From assembly GCA_039545355.1 (NCBI GenBank), contig BCJJ01000003.1, positions 930,001 to 994,000 of the forward strand: a DNA stretch of 64,000 nucleotides, given 5' to 3'. The notes under the pieces were generated by a model that did not search any database, had not been told where the DNA came from, and saw nothing but the letters and a program-made list of their open reading frames with translations. The position numbers were made by a program, and so were the translations under genes. The DNA comes from Trichosporon coremiiforme (lineage: Eukaryota; Basidiomycota; Tremellomycetes; Trichosporonales; Trichosporonaceae). Shown here one piece after another: positions 37,783 to 50,000 of this stretch (position 1 is the first letter of the stretch; every line of letters begins with the position of its first letter).

Positions 37783-38479
37783 GATGGGCCGTAGCCGCTG
37801 TGCGGCGGCTTAGACGTCGGCGGTTGAGCGCAGCACTGGACGAGTGTCTCGAATGTGAGGACCGAGGGTGAAGGTTGGGTGAGTGCGATGTAGTCGGAGG
37901 TGCGCGAACCGGAAAAGTTGGAAATGGCGGCGCGCAGGGATCGAGTGGAGAGCCGCGCACTACCGCTTGGTGGGGTAGAAACGATCAGCGGATGCACGGC
38001 GTCGTCGAAGGGGTGCGTTCGGCGATTAAAGAAGTAGATGAAGGTGAAGAGAGGCGAGGACGAAGGGGTATGAAGTATGATGAAATCGGTTGCGCTTGTC
38101 TGGGCGGATATGGGGCAGACGTTCCTGCTCCTCGTCTGCGGGCAGAGAAGTGCGTGCAGCGACGGTGCAGTGATGCGCTACGGTGGTATGACGGCGTCAG
38201 TGATGAGGGCAGGTGAGCCGCAGCGTGCCTGGGTCGCAGCTTAACCGTACGCAAGGCAAGGCTGCTCTGCGAATAAGCGCACAACGTGAACGCGATCAAC
38301 GTCATGGCATCCTCTTCTGAGACCAGGCCCTGACCCCAGCTTGACCTGCATCACGTGACGAGACTCGCGTGGCCACCCTCATATCGCGCCGCTGAATTTC
38401 AAGACCGGCTGAGCAGATTTCGGCGTCCGTAGCAGGCCGGCGCGATTGTTTTGACGTTATCAACACCTTCCCCGTCGCC
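37783..38479. promoter_or_regulatory. Divergent upstream region of VPS13 and ECM16
   Basis: 697 nt between start codons. No distinct TATA box or RNA gene recognised. Short open frames here are low complexity. Confidence 0.5.
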
Positions 38480-41400
38480 ATGCCGCCGCCATCTCCGAGA
38501 CAGAGGTACAACGCAAAGGCCCGAGGGTCTGTTGCCGGGGGATCGCACAAGAAGCGCAATCGCAAGCCGAAGCATGCAGCTGACGGCGAGGACGACACCC
38601 CGACGCAGCCTCACCATGAGCCGGGCATGTCCGCCAAGAAGAAGAAGCGCTTGGATTCTTACATCGTGAGCTGCCCTGTTCGTTAGAGCACCAAGCTAAC
38701 ATTTTCAGGCCAAGAAGCTTCAGTTGGAGCGCCGCGATGAGACACTCAAGACGCTCGCCGCCCTGCAGAGCAGCAACAACGACAGCTCCCTCCACATGCT
38801 CACGACATCGAGCGTCGGTCAGAACCCGTTGGCTCCGACGAGTGCGATGCAGCGAGCAGAGAAGATTGAGGACAAGATTGTGCGAAGAGGTCTCGACAAG
38901 CTGAAGCGAAGGCACGGCGAGATCGATAGCGACAGCGACTCGGACGACAATGCCAAGGGCAAGGGAAGACGTCAGGTGGAGGTCATCACCACTGCTGGAG
39001 CGGAAGAGGAAGGCATCGACACAACCGTTCTAGAGACCAAAGCCGAGACGAAAGCTCGAGAGAAGGCTCTCGCTAAGGGAAGGAAGGGAAAGCTACAGAT
39101 GCCCAAGAAGGTGAGCCCGCTCGTTCTGCAACTTTAGCTGACAACCAGGGCAACTGGAACCCGAATCTCCCAAAAGAGAAGGAAAAGGAGGACTCCTCTG
39201 ATTTCGATTCGTCTGCCTCGGAGAACGACAGCTCGGATGATGCTTCGGAACCCTCCCCGCCCAGAGAGACTCCCGCGTCTCCCGCTGGGGCCGGAAGTGC
39301 TCTCAAATCGTCGGCTGCTGGCAGTGCTCTCAAGTCGTCATCAGCCCGCAGTGCACTCAAGTCGTTGGCCGGAAGCGCTCTCAAGTCATCAGCGGGAAGC
39401 GCCCTTAAGCCTTCCACCGGAAGTGCGCTGAAGTCGTCCGCCGGAAGTGCGCTCAAGCCTTCTGCTGCTGGTAGTGCGCTGAAGTCTTCTGCTGGTAGCG
39501 CCCTCAAGTCGAGTGGCGAAATTGGAGGAGCCCTCAAGCGCGCCGATGGAACGACATTCCAGCCCCGAGTTGTCATGCGTGGTCCGAAGAAGTTTGCTCC
39601 AGTCCGAGGAAGGAAGGATGAGAGCGAAAGCAGCGAGGACAGCGGCAGCGACAGCGAGGAAGGTGACGATGAGAGCAGCGAGCCTGGCAGTGAGGAGGAG
39701 AGCGAGGATGACAGCGATGACGAGGAGGGCAGTGAGAGGGATGTGGCCGCCGAGCCCGCCTCTCCTAAGCGCTCCAAGGGCTTCAAGGACTGGGCGCTCA
39801 ACGCCATGGGTAATGTCGTGCAGGAGGAGCAGCCTGACCTCCTCGCTGTCAACGAGGCCGAGTCGTCTAAGCCGAAGAAGCCAAGACAGCCGGCCCCGAA
39901 GACGGGAGAGTTTGTTGGACCCATGGGCTCGACATTCGCTATTCCAACGATGTCATTGCTTACTGGAAGCGAACAGGGGTCGTCGGCTCGACCCACTCTT
40001 AAACGCCGGCCATCAGTGGCTGAGTCGCGCATGGAGCTGCCGATTCTGGCAGAGGAGCAGAACATCGTGGAGGCTGTCCTGATGAACCCCGTCGTTGTCA
40101 TCTGTGGTGAGACTGGTTCGGGTAAGACTACCCAGGTTCCGCAAATGCTTTACGAAGCTGGCTTCGGCTTCCCTGGGTCTGCGAACCCCGGTATGGTTGC
40201 TGTCACACAGCCGCGACGAGTCGCGGCCGTCTCGCTGGCCGAGCGTGTGCGAGATGAGCTCGGTTTCGACAAGAAGTCCGGCATCGTTGCGCACCAGATT
40301 CGTTACAGCTCGACGACGAGCCCCGACACCGCCATCAAATTCATGACGGACGGTGTTCTGCTTCGTGAACTTGCCACCGACTTCCTCCTTTCCCGCTACA
40401 GCGTCGTCGTCGTTGATGAGGCACACGAGCGAGGAGTCAACACGGACGTGCTCATTGGTGTTCTCAGCCGTGTCGCGAAGCTCCGCGAGAAGCGCTGGCG
40501 CGAGTCAGAGGGCAGCAAGGACCGCCTTGGACCTCTGCGTATCGTCATCATGTCTGCTACGCTCCGTGTTGCCGATTTTGCCGAGAACCCGACGCTCTTC
40601 GCCACTCCGCCTCCGATCATCCACATCGGTGCCCGCCAGCACCCGGTCACCATGCACTTCTCCCGCCGCACCAGCTCCGACTACGTGACGGAAGCGTACA
40701 AGAAGGTGTGCAAAATCCACTCGCGCCTCCCCCCAGGTACGATCCTGGTCTTCCTCACCGGCCAGAACGAGATCACTGGCCTGTGCAGGAAGCTCGACAA
40801 GCGGTACGGGAAGGGCAAGCAGAAGGGCAAGGCAAAAATCAAGGAAATCGAGGACGCTCCCGCCAAGGGTTCAGAACTCCCGCCAGATGGTATGTTACAC
40901 GTTTGTGGCATCCGCTAACTTTCAGTTCTTGAAGCCGAGGATCTCGATCTCGGCAACGACCAAGACCTGGCCGCCGATGTCGACGATGGAATTGCTGAGG
41001 AGGATCCCGAGGCGCTGGACACGGACGAGGATGCCCCCGAACTCGACCTTGAGGACACCGACATGCCGATGACTGTCCTGCCGCTGTACTCGCTCCTGTC
41101 GCAGGAGCAGCAGATGGCCGTGTTCAAGCCACCGCCAGAGGGCCACCGTCTTGTCATTGTCTCGACCAACGTGGCTGAGACGTCGCTTACCATTCCTGGC
41201 GTTCGCTACGTCGTGGACAGCGGACGAGCGAAGGAGCGCCAGTTTGACGCCGCGTCGGGTGTTCAGAACTTTGCCGTGTCATGGATCTCCAAGGCGTCGG
41301 CTGCACAGCGTGCCGGTCGTGCCGGTCGTACTGGACCCGGTCACTGCTACCGCCTTTACTCCTCTGCGCTGTACGAGGACCACTTTGCGCAGTTCTCTGA

Positions 41401-42550
41401 CCCCGAGATTCTGCGCATGCCGATTGAGGGCGTCGTGCTCAACATGAAGGCGATGAACATTGACGCCGTTGTCAACTTCCCCTTCCCGACGCCTCCGGAC
41501 CGCTCTGCGCTGAAGCGTGCCGAGAACCTGCTCCAGCACTTGGGTGCTCTGGAGAAGCCTCTCGCTACCCGCATGATCAATGGCGTGCAGCAGATGGGTG
41601 TCGCGGGCGGCCAGATCACCGAGCTCGGCAAGGCAATGGCCGCGTACCCTGTCTCGCCGCGCTTCGCAAAAATGCTCGCTGTCGGAAGCGAGAACGGGTG
41701 TCTGCCGTACGTCATTGCCATTGTCGCTGGTCTCAGCGTCGGCGACCCGTTCATGCACGAGACTGCGCTCGAGGTCAAGGACGACGAGGGCAGCGACGAG
41801 GAGCGGGAGCTCGAGCTGTCGCACATCACGTCCGAGGAGATTAAGGAGAAGGAGCGGCGAAAGGACCTGCGCAGCCGGTTCTTCAAGCGCACAGCCGCAT
41901 TCGACGGCAAGGGCGAGTCGGATATGTTCAAGCTCCTGTCAGCGATCGGCGCGTACGAGCACAATCCCACCGCAGCCTTCTGCTCCGAGTACTTCCTGCG
42001 GCACAAGGCGATGCAGGAGATTCAGCAGTTACGCGCGCAGATCAGCCAGATCGCAGGCGAACCGATGTCGCTTCTCCAGCCGCCGTCGGAGCGGGACCGC
42101 AAGGTTCTCCGCCAGGTCCTGACGGCGGCGTTCATCGACCAGATCGCCGTCATCGAGACGCTCGCGCTGGGCAGGGGCGTGCCCGCGCACAGTAGTACGC
42201 GCGGCGTCGCCTACCGCGCCGTTAACGTCCCCGAGCCAGTGTATATCCACCCCTCGAGCGTCATGTTCCACCACAAGGCGCCCGAGTTCATTGTCTTCAC
42301 TGAACTCGTGCGCACGTCCAAGGTCTGGGTCAAGGGCATCACGAAGGTGAACCCGGCCTGGCTCAGTGTGCTCGCGAAGGACCTGTGCACGTTCTCTCAG
42401 CCCGACATCCCCGCCAACCGCAAGATGGGTGGCACGGAGCGCGACGTCATCGTCCAGCCCAAGTTCTCGTACGGTGGGCTCAGCGTCAACCTACCTCTTG
42501 CGAAGAAGAAGCAGAAGCTCGTCAAGGGCAAGTGGGTAACACTGGAGTAG
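38480..42550 (+). CDS. ECM16: DEAH-box RNA helicase Dhr1/Ecm16 (DHX37)
   Basis: Four exons (38480-38665, 38709-39110, 39149-40889, 40926-42550) total 3954 nt, 1317 aa. The N-terminal third is basic and acidic low-complexity sequence including a GSALKSSA-type repeat. The helicase core has Walker A (ICGETGSGKTTQVPQ), motif Ia (TQPRRVAAVSLAERV), motif II DEAH (VVVDEAHERGVNTDV), motif III SAT (VIMSATLRVADF), then VSTNVAETSLTIPGVRYVVD and motif VI QRAGRAGRTGPG. A winged-helix/ratchet and OB-fold C-terminus (YRAVNVPEPVYIHPSSVMFH) follow. Dhr1 displaces U3 snoRNA from pre-18S rRNA in the SSU processome. The small exons 1-2 encode the conserved basic N-terminal region used for processome recruitment. 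Confidence 0.95.
39293..39518 (+). repeat. Intragenic repeat encoding nine copies of (G)SALK(S/P)(S/T)
   Basis: Nine successive SALK-containing units of 7-9 residues with synonymous codon differences, in the disordered N-terminal region of ECM16, followed by a degenerate GGALK copy. Confidence 0.9.
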
Positions 42551-42954
42551 ACACAAGACGCATTTGTATCATCAACCAATAGACATATCTTGCATATGCA
42601 TTCCGCCATGTGGCATGCCATCAGACTTCTACCGCGGCAATCGTGCACGATGCAGAAGTTCCACAGAAAGTTTGGCGACTTGGCAGCGAGCAAGGTAGCG
42701 GGATGCTGCGGTCATCAAGTGATGACCGTGCAATTCAAAGTCGCCGCTCGTTATCATTCCTTATGAGCCCTGCTGTGGCTGTGGCATCGGAAGCTGTGGC
42801 AATCCTCCAAAATAACCTTGCGCAGCACCCATCGTGCAGGGTGCATCGCTGCAGAAAACAAAGTGTGAATCCCAATTCATTGCATTTCATAAACTATAGG
42901 TCCATAACTGACGTGACTTTGTGAGCCTGCACGGCTCTTTTAATGTGTGTGGGT
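42551..42954. other. Convergent intergenic region ECM16/ferric reductase
   Basis: 404 nt, relatively AT-rich, holding two 3' UTRs. No gene seen. Confidence 0.5.
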
Positions 42955-45015
42955 TTACCACCCGAACACCTCGGAGTGGAAGTGGATCTCCTGCTGGTGA
43001 CCAGAGGCAATGGCCGACGGCCTGTTGACGGCGACGACAGCATCACGCGCGGCCATGGAGAGGGACGTCGGTCCGCAAACCGCGACGCCTACACCGTCGC
43101 CCTCTCCCGTGGCGTTGAGCGTGTCGTCACGGATGATAGTCTCGAGCGGCGAGCGGCCCTTGTGGAACTGGACGATCTGGGCGACAGTCGGCGAAATGCC
43201 CGAGGCGGCGATCCACTTCTCCTCAGTGGCGGAGTGGGAGGAGGCAGCCGACGACTTCTCGTTGACGTTCTCGGTCGAGCCGGCCGGGGAGCCCTCGGGT
43301 GAGTCCTCCAGAGACTGGAACTGCGAGCGGTCCTTCTGGCCCTCGGCCACGGGGTCGTCGGAGACAGCGGAGCGGGTCAGGTACACGTCGATGTGGAACT
43401 TGGTGTTGCCGGCGCCCTTGGCGAACTCGGCGTTGAGGAGGGGAGCAATCCAAGAGAGAGCGCGGGGGGAGCGCACGTTCCAGACCAGGCGGCAGGAGGC
43501 GACAGCAGTCGTGCCCTCACGCGAGCACTTGATTGTGTTCAGGAACTGGGAGCAAGAAGCCGAGATACCCGTGCCTCCGGCGATGAGGAGGACGGCGTCG
43601 TGCTGCTGCAGCGGTCCGTGGCCGATACCGTGGCCGAAGCCCTCGCCACCGTAGGGTCCCTCGATGTACGCGTTGATGTCGGTAGTAGTCGTAGAGTCGA
43701 GGCGGTTAACGAGGCGGCGGGTGAATCCCTGAAGCGCGCGGAAAATGAAGACGACGTTGCCGGACTCGTCGGGAATGTTCACGATCGTGAAAGGGTGCTG
43801 CTCGTAGCGCAACATCGCGACGCCAGGCATGGTGAGGAACGCGTGCTGGCCCGGGCTCCACTTGAACAGGGGGCGGTTGACGGTGACGCGGACGACGTCG
43901 TCGTCGATGAGCTCGACGACGGAGCCGGAGTGCTCCTCGTGGCGGGCCGTGGACCACATGAGCCAGGTCTTGTTGTGGAAAAAGAGACGGGCGAAGGCGA
44001 CGAAACGGTCAATACCCCAGAGCAGCAGTGCGATCCACGTCCACTCAGCCATGCGCGGCCAGTGATAGTATGAAGCGACGATGAACATGATGCCCATCGT
44101 GATGTGGAAGAAGAGGAAGAGCTCGTAAACCGTCTTGCGCACGATCTGGAAGCTCGTGAGCCAGAGCACCAGGACCGCGACAGAGCCAAGCATCCCGGAG
44201 AGGAAGATGTCGGTGCCCGGGCCGTGCTTGCCGAGTCCCTTGTGGAACCAGCCGAGGGTGTGCAGCCAGGTGGTCAGGACACAGACACGGCCGGACGCGC
44301 GGTGCAGGTAGTTAAGCTTCTCGTAGGAGATGCCAGTCATGTACGAGATGACGTTGTTGCGGGACGCCAGGCCGACGATGAGGGGCATCTGCGCAAAGGC
44401 GACGACGCCGATCGGGTTTGCGTAGTCGAGCTTGCCGTCGATGGGGGAGATGCAGCCCCAGAATCCCACACCGAGACAGATACCAGTGTAAGCCGCAGTC
44501 CAGAACCACTCGGCAGCCGAGGTCGAGCCGTAAATCCAAAGAGGCCAGGTCCGGACGTAGGCCAGGTTGGCCCAGCCGGCGTGCACAGCGCCGAGGGGTG
44601 AGCCGCGCTTGCCGTTCGTCGAAGCAGTGCCCGTGGCACGCTTGGCGGCCACACGCTTGCGGGTCTGGTGCGCGCGCCACATGCGGAGAAGGTAGAGGAT
44701 CGCGATTGCACCGATGACACCGGTGGTCACCCACCACATGATGAAGTTGGCGCGGTAGATGCGCGCCTTGAGAAGCGCCTTGCGAGTCGCCTTGTCCATG
44801 CCGGCGGAAGACTGGCCCGAAGAACCCCCCTTAGCCGAGGTCTCTCCCTTGCCGGAGGATTCGCCCTTGCCCGACTTGCCGGTGGCTGCCTCGGTGGCAG
44901 CAGCGGCGGCAGACTTGACGACGGAGGTGACGGCGTCAGTCACTTTCTGGCTCGCGGAACGGCCGCCGGCACCGCCGGCACCCTCGGCCTCTTGACGAGC
45001 GACGAGGAATTCCAT
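42955..45015 (-). CDS. Ferric-reductase-like transmembrane oxidoreductase (FRE/NOX type)
   Basis: Single exon, 686 aa. The N-terminus is A/S/G-rich, then a transmembrane segment (VTTGVIGAIAILYLLRMW). The ferric-reductase heme core carries histidines in ISYEKLNYLHRASGR, TTWLHTLGWFHKGL and LFLFFHITMGIMF, plus YYHWPRM. The FAD-binding motif HPFTIVNIPDESG and the NAD(P)H-binding GGTGISAS follow, and the C-terminus ends VFGW. It should carry electrons from cytosolic NADPH across the membrane to reduce Fe(III) or Cu(II) outside. The frame continues upstream to 45252, but a TATA element at 45176-45182 sits inside that extension. I therefore place the start at 45015 (MEFLVARQE). A loop between the FAD and NADPH regions is long and acidic. 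Confidence 0.9.
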   Translation of the reverse strand: MEFLVARQEAEGAGGAGGRSASQKVTDAVTSVVKSAAAAATEAATGKSGKGESSGKGETSAKGGSSGQSSAGMDKATRKALLKARIYRANFIMWWVTTGVIGAIAILYLLRMWRAHQTRKRVAAKRATGTASTNGKRGSPLGAVHAGWANLAYVRTWPLWIYGSTSAAEWFWTAAYTGICLGVGFWGCISPIDGKLDYANPIGVVAFAQMPLIVGLASRNNVISYMTGISYEKLNYLHRASGRVCVLTTWLHTLGWFHKGLGKHGPGTDIFLSGMLGSVAVLVLWLTSFQIVRKTVYELFLFFHITMGIMFIVASYYHWPRMAEWTWIALLLWGIDRFVAFARLFFHNKTWLMWSTARHEEHSGSVVELIDDDVVRVTVNRPLFKWSPGQHAFLTMPGVAMLRYEQHPFTIVNIPDESGNVVFIFRALQGFTRRLVNRLDSTTTTDINAYIEGPYGGEGFGHGIGHGPLQQHDAVLLIAGGTGISASCSQFLNTIKCSREGTTAVASCRLVWNVRSPRALSWIAPLLNAEFAKGAGNTKFHIDVYLTRSAVSDDPVAEGQKDRSQFQSLEDSPEGSPAGSTENVNEKSSAASSHSATEEKWIAASGISPTVAQIVQFHKGRSPLETIIRDDTLNATGEGDGVGVAVCGPTSLSMAARDAVVAVNRPSAIASGHQQEIHFHSEVFGW

Positions 45016-45175
45016 GTCGAAAGTCTGATTAATGTCAGCTTCAGATTCCGAGGCGAATGTCTGCGGCGTGGTGCGGAATGTGAAGATCGACAACCGGCTG
45101 AGACTTTTTGTGTCGGAGGGAGACTCACTGAGATGAGGATAAGATGGGGATCTCTCTATCTGATAAAACTGAGGC

Positions 45176-45182
45176 ATATATA
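45176..45182 (-). promoter_or_regulatory. TATA box of the ferric-reductase-like gene
   Basis: TATATAT on the minus strand, 161 nt upstream of the chosen ATG. This spacing argues against the longer upstream start. GATAAG and TGATAA motifs lie between it and the ATG (45138-45143 and 45161-45166). Confidence 0.6.
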
Positions 45183-47080
45183 CCCTCCGGCTCGGTTCTG
45201 GACCACGGCAAGGGTCATTTTGCCCCGATCCGACGTCCTCCTCCTGAGTCATCTACACTCCTTTCCAACGGGCAGCTGCGCGCAGCTGACTGGGTGAGCT
45301 GAGGTAGCCCGAAAGTGACCGATCGCAGCTGGCTGGTGGGCGCTCTGTCGGTCCGATGCTGCTCAGGTCTGTAGCTTGGGTGGTCTGCCTGACGCCAGAC
45401 GAGCAAGGTCTGCGGCTCACTCCCGGGAAACTTAGACTCGGTTTCTCTCCTCCTGAGCACTAATCTGCAGCCAGTGATTGGCGTCTGTGCGCCTTTGCGC
45501 TGCCTGCTGTCTCACGCTCTATGTCTGGATTCTTGGCAAGCCCCGGCAGAGCCAAGGAAACGAATGCCATAGGCCAGGCTCTCGAAATAGAGCTGGACTA
45601 GCTCCTCACGGCCGGCAGGATGCTGCCTTGTGCTTGGCTCCCCAGCAGTGTGCCCGATTTACCGTCGCCAAGACGTTGCAGCAACGTCAGAGACCCTGGG
45701 TTGGGTCTCGTGAGCGTTGCGCCAGCATGCGCCAGCTTCCATACCCTAGGAGGGAGCAGGCATGGCAGTCGACGCCATCATCTGCTCGCACTGAGGCACG
45801 AAGGAGAACGCGACAGGGACTCAAGTAGCACCCGCCATCCCATTCAGGGGATCTGCTTGAGAAAGGCAGTGGGACTGGGGCTCAGCAGTGAGCAGGAGCA
45901 AGGAGCCGTGAGCGATGTTGAAGAATTCAGTCATACGCTCTGCGCCAACCCTATCCATAACCCTGGACACGAAATGACATCGCCCAGTCAAATTGCGCGC
46001 TGCTGCCACTTTCGGCCGGTCTGCTCATGCCCTCGTGTCAGAGGGTTATCAGATAACTCGCCAAGGCACGCTACCGCTTTTCATTAACGCCCGAACGTAA
46101 GGGCATTCCATGCTGTTCCCACAAATCCGCGACACGGTGGCCGCCAGGCTCCAAGACACCGGCCGAAAATGGCTCAACAACCTGGAGTCGTCACTGGAGC
46201 CGGCACTGGAACCTCCGGAGGCTCCACGGCTCACGTCCTGCCGTTCTAGATCACAGGCCAGACCAAACTTCCGCCTCGATCGGCCCCCTCCTCCTCTCCA
46301 CACGCTAGCCTTCACGACCATACAGATCCCCCCTCAAGCTCATCAACTTGCTGCGCTGACTGGTCCCCCGCAGTAGCTAAACCAGATCTCGGGTCAGCCC
46401 AAGGTATGCATAGCGCTGTGCCTTCGGATGACGATCATACTGGTCGTGTGCGTAGTTTATCGGTGACTACTGCCCAGAATCCACGCCATGCACGGCTCAG
46501 TAAAGGCCGGCTCAACGTATCTTGTCTTGTCTGATAAACTTGTCGGCCGCAATGCAAGCCTTGCTGTATCCCTGAGGCATATGGGTGCGGAGCTGGGAGA
46601 AGTCTCACAAGTTTGCCTGCCAAGAGAAGCCCGCATGAAGGGTCGAAGACCGCACCTGCAGGTAGACGAGCAGAAGCTGGGGCGGCGACTTTTCCCGCCC
46701 ACTCAGCCAAAAACCCTTTTCCCGAGACCAAAGTCCGCACCGCGGTTGGGCACCTCACCATGGCGAGCTTCTGTTTACCTCAGCAGGACGCTCTTGGCAG
46801 TCAGGTGCTGCATGCTGGTTCTATTTCTTTTCTACAGATGGGCTTGGCCCAGGTATGCAAGTACAAACGTCGAGAGGCCTGTCCCGCAGCCAATTCATGT
46901 CCGCGTCCGATGTCTTCGCTCCATGGATTGTTGCCCCATGCTCGCCTCGGCGAGCCAGACGAACGTTGAAATGTTCACAGCGTTTCTACTAACACATAAA
47001 GCTTCGAGCGGTACGTGGAAGGCGGCGGGTGCCGTGCTTATGTGAGGCTATGGGGGAGATGGTGTCGGAAGTCATTAGAG
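45183..47080. other. Long upstream gap of the ferric-reductase-like gene
   Basis: About 1.9 kb with no confident gene. It includes a paired GATA element (TTATCAGATAA at 46046-46056) and further GATAA/TTATC motifs near 46455 and 46530. An open frame at 46488-47045 (185 codons) has no recognisable domain and biased composition; not called. Confidence 0.5.
46046..46056. promoter_or_regulatory. Inverted GATA pair, possible GATA-factor site
   Basis: TTATCAGATAA contains back-to-back GATA cores. Fungal iron repressors of the SRE/Cir1 type bind GATA-like sites; assignment to this gene is inference because it is about 1 kb upstream. Confidence 0.35.
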
Positions 47081-50000
47081 TTACGCCCCAAGACCGGACT
47101 TCGTGTTCTTGACAATGGCAGCAATACTTCGGCCGATCAGCATGTCACCTATATGTAATGGTACTCACGGTACGTCGAGGCCCCCAGCTCGGCCAATGGC
47201 GGCTCCTTCGCTCCATCTGTGATCGGTGTCAGCAGGACATATCGCTAAGGTTCGTGCTCGCGTAGGTCGGCTCGGAGGCTCGGCTTCAGGGAGGGGTGTA
47301 ATTCCCGGTCTGTCCTTGCGCCGGGCTCTTCTCCTGTGCTCTCCACGGAGACGGCCGAACAGCGAGCAGCAAGCACGCTGCCAGCACGGCCCCCGTGTGA
47401 GTTCCAACATTGCTCCTTCAGGTACCCGAAGATATCGTCATCTTCATGAACCCGATTACAGCCGCAAACCCTCTTCGGACCTAGGTGAGCCAGTCGACTT
47501 ACCCCATCATGCTCAGCAGGCGATGGCCGACATTGTCTTCTCCAATCTTCTCAGCACCCTCGCCCACAGTCTCTCCGTCGCGCACTCGGGCGGAGGGCCC
47601 GCCGCTCGGCCCCTTGGGGCCCTTCTTGCCAGAGCCGCGTGCGTAGAGGGCTTTGTAGAACGACTGACCAGCATTCTCGGACGCTGCGAGAAGGCGCTCA
47701 AGCTTGTCCTCGTCTGCCATTCGCGAACGGGCTAACTTGAGGAGAATCCTGGACGTCAGCTGCGACCGTACAAACGCCATCATGGTTGACATGACTCACG
47801 GGAACCTGGAATTGCCCTTGCCCTTGGACTTCGACTTGAGGTCGTACAGCTCGGCGAGCATGTGAACCTTCCTGCGCGTCTCTTTGTTCATGGGCGGAAG
47901 AGGGAGGGTAGTCTTGCCGTTGTCGAGGAGGAAGGTCGTGATCTGAGTGTTGATCTGCCTGAGTGTGAGGGGTAGGAGGGCAACACGACCGCCGCGAGTG
48001 GGGATGCCGCTCCAGTCGTCCTCGGAAACGTCGAACATGTCCGCGACCTCCGAAGCGCTTCCAGGGATAAGGTGAGCAATGCTGGCGGCGGCAGACTTGC
48101 TGCCAAGCTTGGTCGCCTTACGACCCGCCATCGTTAACGCCATGCGCAGAGCCTCGCGTTCACGCTTCTTCTCGGCCTTCTTCTCGCGGTCGCGCTGCCA
48201 TATGTCGCGCAGCTCGGGCGGGATGTGGGAGCCTTTCTTGTCCTTCTTCGCCGGCGCGATCGGGAGGTCCGCGTCGAAGGTGCCCGACTGGACGGCGCGG
48301 AACACCGCCTTCCTCTCCTTGCGCGACGCGGCCATGACGCCGCCGTCGAGAGCATCTTCCATACTTTCGGCGAACCAGGCTTCCTCGTCCTCTGTGTTCC
48401 AGGAATAGTTGCCCTGGAAGTAGCTGTCCTCGTCAGGCGACTCTTCCTGCTGGTCGTACGCCTCCTGCAGCGCGCCAAAGGAGTTGACATTGCTGTCGTC
48501 GGCTTCGTCGCTTTCGCTGTCGTCCTCTTCGTCGGAGGAGTTGATCTTTGACGATGCAACCTTGAACGGATCCTGTGAATGGTTAGCTAGTGCGCCATGT
48601 AACCACAGCTACTCACCCGAATAGGAGCCTTGCCCTTCGCAGGTAACTCCTCGTACTCGTCCGAATCTGTCTCGACGTCGACGCCGAGTTCGCCGCCAGT
48701 ACCTTGTCCGAAGCCGATACCACGGCTGAAGCGCGCCATGGCCTCGTAGTCGAGATCCGAATCGACGTCTTCCTCCAGCTCCTGGTCTTCGTCGTCAAGC
48801 CCAGCCGACGCAAAGCGCTCACCGAGCTCATCAACCTCGACGCCGACGACGCCGGCGGCCGCCATGTCGGAGCCCCAGTCGACGTCCGAGTCGGCGCGCA
48901 TGCGGGCTGCCTGGCGCTTGCGACTCTTGCGACTCGCGCGCTTGGCACGCTTTGCGGCCTTCTTCTCCTTGCGGCTCATGCCGATGCGCGGGTCGATGTA
49001 CACCGAGCTCAGCTCGAAGTCGGTCGAAGCTTCCGGGCGTGACGTGGAAGCCGCGGGCGGGAAGGAAGATACGGGATCGGCGATGAGCTGCGGCCGGAAC
49101 ACAATGTCCTCCACATCGTCGGCGAGAGGGGCGGTTGAGCCGATGGGGGCGGAAGAGGCGGTGGTGTCATATAGCGGCTGATCGTAGGACATGGTGGCGT
49201 CGGCGCCGGTGTCGTCGACAAAGAAGAGGTCGCAAGCACCTGCGTCCGCAGCAGAGTCTATCGTGAGGGTCGTGTCCTCTGCGCCCTGTTCGTCGTTGAT
49301 CGCGGACGGCGATGTGGCATCACTTTCAGGCACCTGGTGCACCTCAGTCGCGACTGCGGTCGTCGTTTCGATGAACACCTCTCCGTCGACTTGGGAAACC
49401 TCAGCCTGCACGACAGCGACTTCCGTCTGGACGGCGCTCACGGCGGTCTCATCCTCTTCCAACTCGGTAATAGGGACAGTCTCGTCCTCGGCGACGGTTG
49501 ACGTATCGCTCTCGTCCATGGCGGCTTCAGGTTCCTCGTCGTCACCTGAAGGAAGACCACTACCTGGTCCAGCTTCATCTTCGCTCTGCGCAGAGCTGAC
49601 GGGTGCACTTTCTCCGATGTCGTTCTCCGTGTCCTCAATCACGACGTCCTTGACGAGGTCTGGCGTCAGTCACGGGAAACCATCTCGGAGGGTCGAATTT
49701 TTGAGTTTGCCACCTGAATCGCAGACCTCCGTTCGCTACCTCCGCTCAAACCGCTCCACTACCCATCGCGCTCCGGCATTTGGTATCGCGGGAAGTGAGA
49801 ATTTTCGGCGATGCAGGACCGCAGACAAAAAAAACAAATGCACGGATGCAATGTATCCACCCCGGCAGCTGCACAATCGTTGGTCCGCTTCCGACCACCG
49901 CGGGAGTCCCGCGTAGCCGGCCGGGTCATGACAGTGACGGTTCCCGAGCAATCTCAGATTTGCGCACTTACCCTCCTCGTCCTTCACGTCGACCTCTCCG

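Noticed and set aside
45016..45252. 79-residue N-terminal extension of the ferric-reductase-like protein
   Set aside because: A TATA box lies within it, making a start at 45252 unlikely.
46488..47045. 185-codon plus-strand frame
   Set aside because: No recognisable domain and biased composition in a gap that is better explained as upstream sequence.
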